The notes: generated by a model from the sequence alone, not told the origin. Shown: positions 26,824 to 35,935, counted from the stretch's first letter. The stretch is 64,000 bases of DNA from Flavobacterium sp. (GCA_023251135.1 JAHEZJ010000016.1:1-64000), one strand, 5' to 3'. Numbers and translations: made by a program.

Positions 26824-27627
26824 TTATTTTTTAATCGTTTCCTTTTTTATTAATTCAGGAATGATTGTCTTTTTCTTATAAAGCGGAATGAAGTAAGAAA
26901 CGGTATAGTTAAAACCAATCCCAAAACTACCGTCATACGTTCTGTTAAAACCCGGAATATAAAGATTATCAAATCCGGAAGGTTTTTGGTTGGCCACTAA
27001 AAGTTTCAGTTGGACTCCAAAACCAACAAACACATTGTTAAAAACTTTTGCTTTTATTCCCAATGCAACTTCAGCCCAACCCGCTGTAAGACCATTGTAT
27101 TTTTCACCCGAAACAATTGCCGGCTGTTCTCCCCAATACGGATTTGGATTGTAAATTTTATACGTATTCAGTTGCTGACTAAAAGTACTGAAACCACCTC
27201 GTAGACCTATTGTAATTAAATTTTCCATGTCCAGCCAGTTTTGATACAAATTGTAGTCAAAACCTCCTTTAATGTAAGTTCCGGTCGTGGTTGAATTTAA
27301 TCGGTCGTCGTCTGTAGTTTTATCTTCAAAACCAAGTTCGGCAGCCAGGTAGTATTTTTTTGTCAGACGAAAATCACCCGTAACCTCAATACCTTTATAG
27401 TTTTTATCGTATAATCCGCGGGTTAATTTGTACAAATCAACTCCTACGCGAAGTCCGTAACGATCTGTTTTGATACTGTCGCGTTTGGTTTCCTGAATAG
27501 CAGGTTTGGCCGCTTGTGACTTCGGTTTTTCTTTTGTTACTGTTGTGGTTGATGTTTCCTGAGACTGACCCAAAAACATTGAAAACAATAAGCAAATACT
27601 AAAAATAGATCTCAATGTGTGTTTCAT
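26824..27627 (-). CDS. DUF6048-like outer-membrane beta-barrel protein
   Basis: 267-aa exported protein, probably a small outer-membrane barrel; function unknown. The ATG at 27627 gives the signal peptide MKHTLRSIFSICLLFSMFLG; the ATG five codons upstream is less suitable. After a Lys/Ser-rich linker, the mature part has alternating strand patterns (LAAELGFEDKTTDD, YIKGGFDYNLYQNW, TIGLRGGFSTFSQ) and aromatic turns. I recall it as DUF6048, usually next to DUF6452 and rlmD in Flavobacteriaceae. The start overlaps the end of the upstream lipoprotein gene by 29 bp, so the two are translationally coupled. Confidence 0.75.
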   Translation of the reverse strand: MKHTLRSIFSICLLFSMFLGQSQETSTTTVTKEKPKSQAAKPAIQETKRDSIKTDRYGLRVGVDLYKLTRGLYDKNYKGIEVTGDFRLTKKYYLAAELGFEDKTTDDDRLNSTTTGTYIKGGFDYNLYQNWLDMENLITIGLRGGFSTFSQQLNTYKIYNPNPYWGEQPAIVSGEKYNGLTAGWAEVALGIKAKVFNNVFVGFGVQLKLLVANQKPSGFDNLYIPGFNRTYDGSFGIGFNYTVSYFIPLYKKKTIIPELIKKETIKK

Positions 27628-28150
27628 TTTCAAGTTCAACATTAAATTGCTTTACAAAAATCTGTTTGATCCATGCTCCGTCACCCGCCGGATCTGTTTT
27701 CACGAAAGGGTTTATTTCGGGAAGAGTAAAAGTGGTCTTAAAACCACAGGCTCTTGACACGTAAACATTTTGATGTGTGTAATTAAAAGTGATAACATCG
27801 GTGTTTTTAGCCGCCAGATTGGTGGTTAAAGAGTTATAAACGAAGCGATATGTTGTAGTATTCTGATCTGTTCTCAAGGGTATTGAAACAGTGTTTGAAT
27901 TGGTTACATATCTTGTAAGATCTTTTTCGTCTGTTATGCTTTTATTAAAAACAATTCCTTTGTTATCTCCCTCTGCTCCTCCAATTACCATCAGATCTTT
28001 TACATTTTGTTTTTGAGTGGGTTCACTGTCTTTGTAAAATGTAATCACTAATCTTGGAGTAGTGGGAGTGTTGGCATCGCAAATGTCATCTTTCTCACAA
28101 CTGGACAGACCAAAAGTAAAGATTAATAAAAGAGAGATTATTTTTTTCAT
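27599..28150 (-). CDS. DUF6452-like lipoprotein
   Basis: 183-aa lipoprotein with lipobox at LIFTFGLSSCEKDD (Cys18). The mature domain is a beta-rich fold with four more Cys, including ICDANTP and SRACGFKTTF, which may pair. Function unknown; it is the usual neighbour of DUF6048 proteins, so both probably form an envelope pair. It starts 10 bp after the rlmD stop on the same strand and overlaps the DUF6048-like gene by 29 bp. This makes a three-gene unit rlmD, lipoprotein, barrel. Confidence 0.75.
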   Translation of the reverse strand: MKKIISLLLIFTFGLSSCEKDDICDANTPTTPRLVITFYKDSEPTQKQNVKDLMVIGGAEGDNKGIVFNKSITDEKDLTRYVTNSNTVSIPLRTDQNTTTYRFVYNSLTTNLAAKNTDVITFNYTHQNVYVSRACGFKTTFTLPEINPFVKTDPAGDGAWIKQIFVKQFNVELENETHIEIYF

Positions 28151-28160
28151 TTAAGTTTTA

Positions 28161-29573
28161 TTATCGAAGTTCTAAAAGTACAACATTTTCGACATGATGC
28201 GTTTGCGGAAACATATCTACAGGTCTAACACGGGTTACCTTGTATTTCTCGTCCATTAATGCCAAATCACGTGCCTGAGTTGCCGAATTACAACTTACAT
28301 AAACTACTTTTTTAGGCGCAATTTTCAAAATTTGATCAATAACGGCAGCGTGCATACCATCTCTTGGCGGATCTGTGATAATCACATCCGGTTTTCCGTG
28401 CTGAGCAATGAAAGCTTCGTTAAAAACGACTTTCATGTCACCTACAAAAAACTCACAATTGGTAATATTATTGCGTTCTGCATTGGCTTTAGCATCTAAA
28501 ATCGCTTCAGGAACACTTTCAACACCAATTACTTTTTTTGCTTTTTTAGAAACAAACTGTGCAATTGTTCCGGTTCCGGTGTACAAATCATAAACCGTTT
28601 CGTTGCCGGTAAGTCCTGCAAAATCACGGGTTATTTTGTACAATTCATAAGCCTGATCCGAATTGGTCTGGTAGAAAGATTTAGCGTTGATGCTGAATTT
28701 TAAACCTTCCATTTCTTCCAGGATATAATCTCTTCCTTTGTACAGTTTAATATCCTGATCGTAAATAGTATCATTTTGCTTAGCATTTACCACATATTGC
28801 AAGGAAGTAATCTGTGGGAACTTTTCATAAAGATGATCTAGAATCAACTCACGGTTTTTAGGGCCATTTTCAAAAAACTGAATCAGGACCATGATTTCAC
28901 CGGTAGAAGCCGTACGAATCATTACTGTTCTTAATAAACCGGAATGTTCTCTCGGATTAAAGAAAGCCAGATTGTGGTCGTTTGCAAAAGCTCTGATTTC
29001 ATTTCTGATAGCATTTGACGGATCTTCCTGTAAATGACATTTTTGAATGTCCAGAATTTTGTCCCACATTTTCGGAATATGAAAACCTAAGGCATTTCGG
29101 TTGCCTAAGTCTTCTGTGCTTTCGATTTCCTTTTCGGTCAACCAACGGCTGTTAGAAAATGAAAACTCCATCTTATTTCTGTAGAAAAACTGTTTTTCAG
29201 AACCTAAGATGTTTTCGAATTCAGGAAGTTCGACTTTCCCGATACGCTGCAAATGATTTTTTACTTCGTTTTGTTTGTAATACAACTGTTGGCTGTATTT
29301 CATATTTTGCCATTTACATCCTCCACAAACGCCAAAATGATCGCAGATTGGCTCAATACGATGTTCTGATAATTCGTGAAATTTTACGGCTTTGCCTTCA
29401 TAATAGGCTTTTCTTTTCTTAAAGGTTTGTACGTCTACTACATCGCCAGGAACGACATTCGGAATAAAGATTACTTTTCCGTCAGGAGCCTTTGCTACTG
29501 ATACTCCTTTTGCTCCTGCATCAAGAACCTGAATTTGATGAAAGACAACTTTGTCTGTATTTTTTCTTCCCAT
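28161..29573 (-). CDS. rlmD: 23S rRNA (uracil-5-)-methyltransferase RlmD
   Basis: Methylates U1939 of 23S rRNA (E. coli numbering) with S-adenosylmethionine; iron-sulfur enzyme of the TrmA/RumA group. 470 aa. The N-terminal TRAM domain carries VVPGDVVDVQTFKKRKAYYE (about 37-56). The [4Fe-4S] cysteines are in CDHFGVCGGCKWQNM (about 77-91) and QKCHLQ (about 178). SAM-binding motif: YDLYTGTGTIAQFVSKKAKK near 320. The catalytic Cys lies in VVYVSCNSATQARDL near 430, and the base Glu in HHVENVVLLEL at the end. First gene of a unit with the DUF6452/DUF6048 pair. Confidence 0.93.
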   Translation of the reverse strand: MGRKNTDKVVFHQIQVLDAGAKGVSVAKAPDGKVIFIPNVVPGDVVDVQTFKKRKAYYEGKAVKFHELSEHRIEPICDHFGVCGGCKWQNMKYSQQLYYKQNEVKNHLQRIGKVELPEFENILGSEKQFFYRNKMEFSFSNSRWLTEKEIESTEDLGNRNALGFHIPKMWDKILDIQKCHLQEDPSNAIRNEIRAFANDHNLAFFNPREHSGLLRTVMIRTASTGEIMVLIQFFENGPKNRELILDHLYEKFPQITSLQYVVNAKQNDTIYDQDIKLYKGRDYILEEMEGLKFSINAKSFYQTNSDQAYELYKITRDFAGLTGNETVYDLYTGTGTIAQFVSKKAKKVIGVESVPEAILDAKANAERNNITNCEFFVGDMKVVFNEAFIAQHGKPDVIITDPPRDGMHAAVIDQILKIAPKKVVYVSCNSATQARDLALMDEKYKVTRVRPVDMFPQTHHVENVVLLELR

Positions 29574-29732
29574 AGCGCAAAAATAAGGGTTTGTAAACTT
29601 TTATAAATTTAATTTTTAAAATATTTTATCAAATTCCCTAATTTAGTGGTTTAATCGAGTTTAAAAGTTAACTTTGTTTATAACAAACCCCCTGAATGCT
29701 GCGTTTTTAACCTATTACTATTGTTGTCTTTT

Positions 29733-30782
29733 ATGAAGTTGTATCATAGTCTGTCTCAAATTGGCTTTTTGAAGAAAAGTTATGCGTTTAAATTTTTGTT
29801 TGTTGCTTTTATCGGTATTCACATTCCACTGATTGGAATCTTATTTTATGTGCTGTATTACAATCACAGCATTTCGGCTACCTCTATTTTAATTTTCTCT
29901 CTCGTCATGACTCTATTGGCGACATTGATCACATTATTGGTTTTAAATCACTTAATTAAACCTATTTCGATAGCTTCGAAAGCTTTAGACGACTACAGAA
30001 ACAATAGAAGATTATCTATTTTACCTACAGAATATAGTGATGAGGCAGGTTTGTTGTTGTGTAACATTCAGGAATCTATTTATGAATCAGAAAGTTTTAT
30101 CAATGAAAAACAGGATCTGATTTATATGCTTTCGCATGATTTGAAGAATTTTGCAGGAAATCCGCAAGGGTTGGCGAGGCTGATTATTAGCGAAAACCCA
30201 TCAGAATCCGTTCGTCAGTTGGCAGAATTGATTTGTGAATCCACTAATCTGCAATTCCGATATATTGAAAACTTCATTAAACTATTGCAGGAACAGGATA
30301 GAGTGGTGAAAGGGAATTTAGAAATGAGAATGATTTCATTTCCTAATATTTTGCCTTTTATCAACGAACAGGTTGAACAGCGTTTGATCGACAAGAACAT
30401 TAAATTGAGTCTGAACTTAGAGCTGGTTGAAGCAAAACTAAGAATTGACGAAGGTTTACTTGTTCAGGTTTTGGTGAATTTGATTAGCAATGCGGTTAAA
30501 TTCTCTTATTTTGACAGTGAAGTTAAAGTTCGAATGTATACGGAAGATGGTCGATTTATTGTAACCGTTACCGACAACGGAATTGGCTTTGATAAAACTC
30601 AGATTGACGAGCTCTTTAAAAAATTCACAAAAATGAGCCGATTGGGTACTGCTAACGAATCCTCTACAGGAATTGGTTTGTATTTGTGCAAAAAAATAAT
30701 CGAGAAGAACAAAGGAAAACTTACGGCATCCAGCGAAGGTAAAAATAAAGGCGCCGAATTTAAAATTGAGTTTGATTTGTAG
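29733..30782 (+). CDS. Sensor histidine kinase, orphan
   Basis: 349-aa two-component kinase from the ATG at 29733. Two transmembrane helices (about 18-45 and 52-78) border a very short periplasmic loop, so it probably senses membrane or cytoplasmic signals. A HAMP-like linker follows. The H-box reads IYMLSHDLKNFAGNP (about 134-148, phosphorylated His); the N-box is VNLISNAVKFS, the G1 box DNGIGFD, and the G2 box STGIGLYLCKKI. No response regulator is adjacent, so the partner is encoded elsewhere. An in-frame TTG start at 29721 is possible but weaker. Confidence 0.88.
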   Translation: MKLYHSLSQIGFLKKSYAFKFLFVAFIGIHIPLIGILFYVLYYNHSISATSILIFSLVMTLLATLITLLVLNHLIKPISIASKALDDYRNNRRLSILPTEYSDEAGLLLCNIQESIYESESFINEKQDLIYMLSHDLKNFAGNPQGLARLIISENPSESVRQLAELICESTNLQFRYIENFIKLLQEQDRVVKGNLEMRMISFPNILPFINEQVEQRLIDKNIKLSLNLELVEAKLRIDEGLLVQVLVNLISNAVKFSYFDSEVKVRMYTEDGRFIVTVTDNGIGFDKTQIDELFKKFTKMSRLGTANESSTGIGLYLCKKIIEKNKGKLTASSEGKNKGAEFKIEFDL

Positions 30783-31082
30783 CCCATAGATATCTTCATT
30801 TTCCTGAATATATAAAAAGTATAAGATTGCTAAGACTAATATTGCAAGATATTTTTAGTGACTTTAGGAAATGATTTATCGTATTTATATCAAATAGCAA
30901 TTGGCGAAGTATAGTCAAAAGTACTAAAAGACATCAGAAATAGTCATCTTGGACGCATCGTAACCATATTCAGCATTATCATATTACCTCCTCCTCATCA
31001 ATAAGTGCTAATATTCTTTTTAGGGAACATGTTCAAATTGTTCTACAGTATCTCCTTATAATTAAGATTCTATTAAATGTGG
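30783..31082. other. Intergenic region, no gene seen
   Basis: About 300 bp of A+T-rich DNA without an open frame of good codon use. It may hold further decayed sequence of the pseudogene that begins near 31083, but I cannot show it. Confidence 0.4.
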
Positions 31083-31266
31083 GAAAATGGTAGTGATGTA
31101 TTAGAAATGGATACTAAAAATATTATAGAAAATTGAGGGATTAACACTTTACATCAGTAAGCAAAACAAAGGTAATTTAGATCTTAAACAAAAAATAGAA
31201 AAATTAGAAAAAGAAAACAACACATTTAAATTATTATCTAAAAAGCTCCCTAAGCTTGAGAATTAA
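31083..31266 (+). pseudogene. Frameshifted C-terminal remnant of a fibre-like protein
   Basis: Reading 31083-31118 gives ENGSDVLEMDTK and, after a +1 shift and a stop at 31126, 31129-31266 gives KIEGLTLYIS and then KQKIEKLEKENN followed by FKLLSKKLPKLEN and a stop. This matches the end of the intact fibre-like genes downstream (KNGLMLAEMNMSLLKKIEEL and KNGINVGEMNAKLLQKIEEL). So it is a decayed family member, ending 15 bp before the intact one starts. Confidence 0.75.
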
Positions 31267-31281
31267 ATCAAATATTATATC

Positions 31282-32295
31282 ATGAAAAAAACTATACTCA
31301 GTACTTTAATTTTAATATCTTCTATATTTTCAATGAAAGCTCAGATATATGGAACAATAAAAGGAAGCTCTACTAATGATAACGTAGGTATTGGAACTAA
31401 AACTCCTATTGAAAAGCTTGATATTAATGGTGGAACTGGAGATGGGGCTTCATTTGATGCAAGAATGGCATTAACAAAAGTTTCAAGTACGGGAAATGTT
31501 TTGAGCGCAAAATTAGTTTTAAACGATGCGGATACTAATTTTGGTAATCTAAGTTTTAAAGTGAAAACAACTCCTAGTGAATGGGAACTCGAAGAGTTCT
31601 ATACTAATGCTCTGACTATAAAAGGATTTAATGCCTTTGTAGGTATTGGTACCAATAATCCTATCGAAAAACTTAACATTAATGGTGGAACTGGGGATGG
31701 TGCTTCATTTGATGCAAAAATGGCATTAACAAAAGTTTCAAGTTCAGGAAATACTCTAGCTGCAAAAATAGTTTTAAGTGATGCAGATACTAATTTTGGT
31801 AATTTATCATTTAGAGTAAAAACAACTGCTAGTAAGTGGGAACTTGAAGATTTCTATACAGATGCTCTAACAATAAAAGGATCAAATGCAAATGTAGGAA
31901 TCGGTACAACAAAACCAGATGAGAAACTTACTGTTAACGGAAAAATTCATGCTCAGGAAATTAGGATAGACCTTTCTAGTCCGATGACTAAGGTTCCTGA
32001 CTATGTCTTTGCTAATGATTACAAGTTAAAATCACTACAAGAAGTAGAAGAATTTATAAAACAAAATAGTCACTTACCAGAAGTACCTTCTGCAAAAGAA
32101 ATTGAGAAAAATGGTCTTATGCTTGCCGAAATGAACATGAGTTTATTGAAAAAAATTGAGGAACTTACACTTTACTCTATTGCTCAGGAAAAGAAAATAA
32201 ATTCGCAAGCACAAGAAATTGAAACTTTAAAAGATTTTGCTCTTCGCATAGTGAAAATGGAAAATGAATTAGCTAATATAAAAAAAATAAAATAA
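31282..32295 (+). CDS. Secreted fibre-like protein with internal duplication
   Basis: 337-aa secreted protein (signal peptide MKKTILSTLILISSIFSMKA). The mature part carries three VGIGT motifs, each starting a repeat: two full 85-aa units (31384-31638 and 31639-31893, about 80 percent identical by eye) and a shorter third (VGIGTTKPDEKLTVNGKIHA). The C-terminal domain has the pattern DYVFANDYKLKSLQEVEEFI and SHLPEVPSAKEIEKNGLMLA, then a coiled coil with KIEELTLYSI. This end is common in Bacteroidota tail-fibre-like or adhesin proteins and resembles a trimerising chaperone-type stalk. Role unknown; a surface or adhesion function is inference. No phage genes are nearby. Terminator at 32358. Confidence 0.8.
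   Translation: MKKTILSTLILISSIFSMKAQIYGTIKGSSTNDNVGIGTKTPIEKLDINGGTGDGASFDARMALTKVSSTGNVLSAKLVLNDADTNFGNLSFKVKTTPSEWELEEFYTNALTIKGFNAFVGIGTNNPIEKLNINGGTGDGASFDAKMALTKVSSSGNTLAAKIVLSDADTNFGNLSFRVKTTASKWELEDFYTDALTIKGSNANVGIGTTKPDEKLTVNGKIHAQEIRIDLSSPMTKVPDYVFANDYKLKSLQEVEEFIKQNSHLPEVPSAKEIEKNGLMLAEMNMSLLKKIEELTLYSIAQEKKINSQAQEIETLKDFALRIVKMENELANIKKIK
31384..31893 (+). repeat. Tandem 255-bp duplication inside the fibre-like gene
   Basis: Unit 1 is 31384-31638 and unit 2 is 31639-31893, in frame, both starting GTAGGTATTGG. The exact length match points to a recent in-frame duplication of an 85-residue module. Confidence 0.85.
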
Positions 32296-32357
32296 TAGAA
32301 TTTCAAACTCTAAATTAGGCGTATTCAGAAGTAAGCTAACACTTGAGTAAAACAATA

Positions 32358-32397
32358 AAAAATGACCGATTTTGATTTTCAAAATCGGTCATTTTTG
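32358..32397 (+). terminator. Terminator of the fibre-like gene
   Basis: 16-bp perfect stem AAAAATGACCGATTTT (32358-32373) with AAAATCGGTCATTTTT (32381-32396), 7-nt loop. Confidence 0.85.
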
Positions 32398-32792
32398 TAT
32401 TTCACGTTTTTTATGGATATTCTTAAGTTGAAAAATGATTTTTTGTTCTCAAAAAGACACCGGTATTCTGTCGGATTTTGCTACGTCGCTATTTTTAGCT
32501 ATTTTTAAAAATACTTTTTCCTGCTTTCAAGTTCATTTGCGGTATACCGCTCCACCGGAGCTCTTTTGTTAGGGGATAACTGGACTATATTTATTTCGCT
32601 CCTTCGGAGCTTACAAAAACTTTTGTTTAATAATAAATAAATCGGTGTCAATTCGCGTTTTCGCTTTAGCGAATCCGTTTCATCCGCGTACCATAATTCG
32701 CAAAGTTCTTGTATCAAAATTTATAGTTTATGGTTCTGAATCAATCCTACTTTTGGATAAAAATATTTTTAACTCAGAACCATAAAGTTTTT
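32398..32792. repeat. Intergenic hairpin cluster before cysM
   Basis: No gene. Small hairpins of the same style as at 22147: GCGGTATACCGC (32539-32550), GCTCC-ACC-GGAGC (32549-32561), GCTCC-TTC-GGAGC (32598-32610) and TTCGC-TTTA-GCGAA (32660-32673). A further 13-nt inverted repeat, TTTATGGTTCTGA (32727-32739) with TCAGAACCATAAA (32774-32786), is spaced by 34 nt and followed by T residues on the plus strand. An open frame from 32505 to 32717 is an artefact of these repeats. Confidence 0.7.
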
Positions 32793-33680
32793 TTAGTCAA
32801 ATAAATCAGAAGATAAATAACGGTCACCGCGGTCACAAATTACCGCAACGACAACCCCTGACTCCAGTTGCTCAGCAATTTTTAGAGCTACAGCTACAGA
32901 TCCTCCGCTGCTCATTCCGGCAAAAACACCTTCTTCAAGAGCAAGTCTTTTGGTCATTTCTCTGGCTTCTTTTTCGCTGACATCAATAACAGTATCTACT
33001 TTTGAGGCATCGAAAATTTTTGGTAAATATTCCTGAGGCCATTTTCTAATTCCCGGGATCTGAGAGCCGTCGCTAGGCTGGGCTCCGATGATCTGAATGT
33101 TTTTGTTTTTTTCTTTTAAATAAGTCGAGGTTCCTATGATAGTTCCCGTGGTTCCCATAGCCGAAACAAAATGGGTTACCGTTCCGTCAGTATCTCTCCA
33201 GATTTCAGGACCTGTTGTTTTGTAATGTGCTTTCCAGTTGTCGTCATTTGCAAACTGATTTAACATCAAATAACCGCCTTCGGCAACTTTTTTGTCCGCA
33301 TAGTCCCTTGAGCCAATAATTCCTTCGCTAGCGGGTGTTAAAATAACTGTAGCGCCATAAGCACGCATGGTTTGAGTTCGTTCTTTTGTAGAATCTTCCG
33401 GAAGCACCAATTCAATTTCAATTTGAAACAATTGTGCAATCATGGCCAAAGCGATTCCGGTATTTCCGCTCGTAGCCTCAATCAGCTTGTCGCCTTTTTT
33501 AATATCGCCTCTTTCGACAGCGGATGCAATCATATTGTATGCCGCTCTGTCTTTTACACTTCCTCCGGGATTGTTCCCTTCGAGTTTCAGTAAAAGTTTT
33601 ACGTTTTTATTTTTAACCAAATTGACAGTTTCCATCAAAGGAGTGTTTCCAATTAGGTTAAGCAATTTCTGTGGACCCAT
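32793..33680 (-). CDS. cysM: Cysteine synthase B (O-acetylserine sulfhydrylase)
   Basis: PLP-dependent enzyme making cysteine from O-acetylserine and sulfide. 295 aa. The PLP lysine lies in NNPGGSVKDRAAYNMI (about 35-50, Lys42). Substrate loop: EATSGNTGIALAMIAQ (about 68-83). The glycine-rich phosphate-binding loop is SAMGTTGTIIGTSTYLKE (about 168-185). The shorter length and sequence favour CysM over CysK. It sits 2 bp after the serine acetyltransferase gene on the same strand, a compact cysE-cysM operon. The intergenic region after it is full of repeats and has no clear terminator on this strand. Confidence 0.92.
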   Translation of the reverse strand: MGPQKLLNLIGNTPLMETVNLVKNKNVKLLLKLEGNNPGGSVKDRAAYNMIASAVERGDIKKGDKLIEATSGNTGIALAMIAQLFQIEIELVLPEDSTKERTQTMRAYGATVILTPASEGIIGSRDYADKKVAEGGYLMLNQFANDDNWKAHYKTTGPEIWRDTDGTVTHFVSAMGTTGTIIGTSTYLKEKNKNIQIIGAQPSDGSQIPGIRKWPQEYLPKIFDASKVDTVIDVSEKEAREMTKRLALEEGVFAGMSSGGSVAVALKIAEQLESGVVVAVICDRGDRYLSSDLFD

Positions 33681-33682
33681 TT

Positions 33683-34474
33683 TTATCTTTTTTCTTTTAT
33701 TTTGACTTCAGTAGTAGTGGTGTTTAAAACGATCGAATCTTCGGGAATCGATTTGGTAATCCATGCATTTCCGCCTACAACGCTGTTTTTTCCAATGGTA
33801 GTTTCACCTCCCAAAATAGTAGCGTTGGCATAAATGCACACATTTGCTTCTACAGTCGGGTGTCTTTTAGCATTTTTCATTTCTTTGCTTACACTCAGGG
33901 CTCCCAAAGTAACACCTTGGTAGATTTTGACATGTTTTTTAATCACAGTAGTTTCTCCAATAACAATTCCGGTCGCGTGATCGATGAAAAATGGAGAGGC
34001 GATATCGGCTCCGGCATGAATGTCGGTTCCGGTAATACGATGGGCATACTCGCTCATTAAACGCGAAAAAAGCAATAAATCCAAAAGATACAATTCATGA
34101 CTTAATCGGTAAATGGCAATCGCGTAAAATCCGGGATAGCCCAGATAAACTTCGTCGATGCTATTCGATGCGGGGTCATTTTCAAGGATGTACTCGGCAT
34201 CATGATTCAGTTTTTCCAAAACCCCAGGCAGTTTCTCCAGAAAACGCTCCCAAATGGATTCACACAGATTCTCCGATTTTTTGCACGCCAGAACAGCGAT
34301 TTCCTTAAAACGAATTTCCAGTTCTTCGATACTCTCGTCTAAAGCTGCATTGGAATCAAAAAGGGTGTAAAAAAGCTTTTCGGTAAAATCTTCTGTTTTG
34401 GTTTTGATACCGTAATTGATGTTAGAATGACTTTTTAAAGCTTTTATGTTTTGTATGATAGTGTCTTTTGTCAC
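33683..34474 (-). CDS. cysE: Serine O-acetyltransferase
   Basis: Acetylates L-serine with acetyl-CoA, the first step of cysteine synthesis. 263 aa. The N-terminal helical domain (about 1-145) is followed by a left-handed beta helix of hexapeptide repeats: GTDIHAGADIASPFFIDHA (about 150-168) with the active-site HxxG region, then GIVIGETTVIKKHVKIYQGV and NVCIYANATILGGETTIGK. The family branch with a longer N-terminus is sometimes called EpsC. First gene of the two-gene unit with cysM. The upstream region up to 34664 is a divergent promoter space shared with the DUF1003 gene. Confidence 0.92.
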   Translation of the reverse strand: MTKDTIIQNIKALKSHSNINYGIKTKTEDFTEKLFYTLFDSNAALDESIEELEIRFKEIAVLACKKSENLCESIWERFLEKLPGVLEKLNHDAEYILENDPASNSIDEVYLGYPGFYAIAIYRLSHELYLLDLLLFSRLMSEYAHRITGTDIHAGADIASPFFIDHATGIVIGETTVIKKHVKIYQGVTLGALSVSKEMKNAKRHPTVEANVCIYANATILGGETTIGKNSVVGGNAWITKSIPEDSIVLNTTTTEVKIKEKR

Positions 34475-34664
34475 AATTGTAAAATTGAATGGATAATAAG
34501 AAACGCTAAAAGTAAGGTGTTTTTTGTAAATAAAGGCACGAATTATATAAAGAAATTTTCTTTTGAGAACTGTATTTGTGATAAATAAAAGAAATGCAAA
34601 TGCTGGTGTTTTATGTAATTCTTAAGGAGTTAAATGCGTAAATTAGCGAGTAAAAATTATAAAA

Positions 34665-35366
34665 ATGAAAAACAATTCGACTTTTAAAAGCGCTATCTCT
34701 GATATTTCCTTTCCTGAAACCGATAAAATTTACGGAAAATCGATACATGATCCCATATTAGGATTGATCATTAAAGACCATCCTTCTTTTAGTGATGAGG
34801 ATTGTATTGCTGTAAAAGAATTGAATGAATACCGTCAGCGATACATTTCGAACTATTTGTCAACCGAAATAGGAGCACTTTCCGATCTTGAAAGAAGTGT
34901 TATTTCTTCGCTAAAAGAAGACAAGTCGATTGTGAGTACGGTAGAAGATGAAGTGGAAACCCGAAACTTTGGGCAGAGAGTGGCGGATCAGGTGGCAGAT
35001 TTTGGCGGAAGCTGGACGTTTATCATTTCGTTTCTGCTTTTCATTATAGTCTGGATTAGTGCGAATGTTTATATTTTGGTCAACAAAGGTTTTGATCCGT
35101 ACCCGTTTATTTTGCTGAATTTGATCTTATCGTGCATTGCGGCATTGCAGGCTCCGGTCATTATGATGAGTCAGAATCGTCAAGAAGAGAAGGATCGAAA
35201 TCGTGCCAAAAAAGATTATATGATCAATCTGAAATCGGAATTGGAGATTAGAATGATTCATGATAAAATTGACCATTTGATTATGCATCAACAACAGGAA
35301 TTGATCGAAATTCAAAAAGTTCAAATCGAAATGATGAATGATATTTTGAATCAGATTAAAAAATAA
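34665..35366 (+). CDS. DUF1003 membrane protein
   Basis: 233-aa protein. The DUF1003 core is in the middle and end: FGQRVADQVADFGGSWTFII (about 107-126), then two membrane helices (about 120-143 and 151-172) and the conserved end of the core, APVIMMSQNRQEEKDRNRAK. The C-terminal region continues as a long charged helix (residues 180-230), a likely coiled coil. The N-terminal 90 residues (SFPETDKIYGKSIHDPILGL and the following hydrophilic part) match the N-terminal extension seen in many bacterial members. Function unknown. It stands alone. Confidence 0.88.
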   Translation: MKNNSTFKSAISDISFPETDKIYGKSIHDPILGLIIKDHPSFSDEDCIAVKELNEYRQRYISNYLSTEIGALSDLERSVISSLKEDKSIVSTVEDEVETRNFGQRVADQVADFGGSWTFIISFLLFIIVWISANVYILVNKGFDPYPFILLNLILSCIAALQAPVIMMSQNRQEEKDRNRAKKDYMINLKSELEIRMIHDKIDHLIMHQQQELIEIQKVQIEMMNDILNQIKK

Positions 35367-35749
35367 TTCTTACAAAATTAAGAAGAAGGGAACTGATTCG
35401 AGATTGCGAAAGAATGAATTTTTTGGTTTAAGAGTATGAACTGTTTTGGGCAATTGAATTTGTTTTTTTGCTAAAAGAAGAACTTCAATTTTTGAAAATT
35501 GAAAAGTGGTATGGTGAATGAAATGCACTTTGGGTACTGCTGAAAATTAGTGTAAAAAAGTAAGAAGAAAGCAGGCCTTAAATCTCCTGGATTGTACTTG
35601 TAAAAAGAGACGGTTTTGAAGTGCTGAAAGTGTATTTGTTTTGCTGAAGTTAACGGCTTGTTTTTTTTAGAAAGAAGGAAAGTAGTTTTGGGAGGAGGGA
35701 GTTACTATTTTAAAGTTTCATACTTTTGGACTTTCAATACTTATAAAAA
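35367..35749. other. Intergenic region, no gene seen
   Basis: 383 bp, A+T-rich and slightly G-rich on this strand near 35680. I see no convincing gene, hairpin or phased array. The promoter of the small membrane-protein gene probably lies near 35721 (TACTTTTG). Confidence 0.5.
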
Positions 35750-35935
35750 ATGAAAGCGTTTAAAATTTTAATAATGATTCTTGCTATTTCGGTAGCGTTA
35801 TATGAGCAGGTATCAGCAGAAAAAAACATCTACATTATGGTTATTGCGATAGCGGTTTTCATGTATGGAATGATGCAGTTGAGTGCAAAAACACCAAGTA
35901 AAAATCAAGATAAAGAAGAGCAGGATGTTGACTAA
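35750..35935 (+). CDS. Small membrane protein, unknown function
   Basis: 61-aa protein with two hydrophobic segments (about 4-19 and 25-45) and a hydrophilic tail rich in Lys, Asp and Glu (SKNQDKEEQDVD). I do not recognise the family. It is supported by its start, its size and an 11-bp overlap of its end with the start of the Smr gene, a typical coupled arrangement. Confidence 0.7.
   Translation: MKAFKILIMILAISVALYEQVSAEKNIYIMVIAIAVFMYGMMQLSAKTPSKNQDKEEQDVD

Noticed and set aside
32505..32717. Minus-strand open frame of 70 aa before cysM
   Set aside because: It consists of short hairpins and low-complexity sequence, and lacks a plausible start context.
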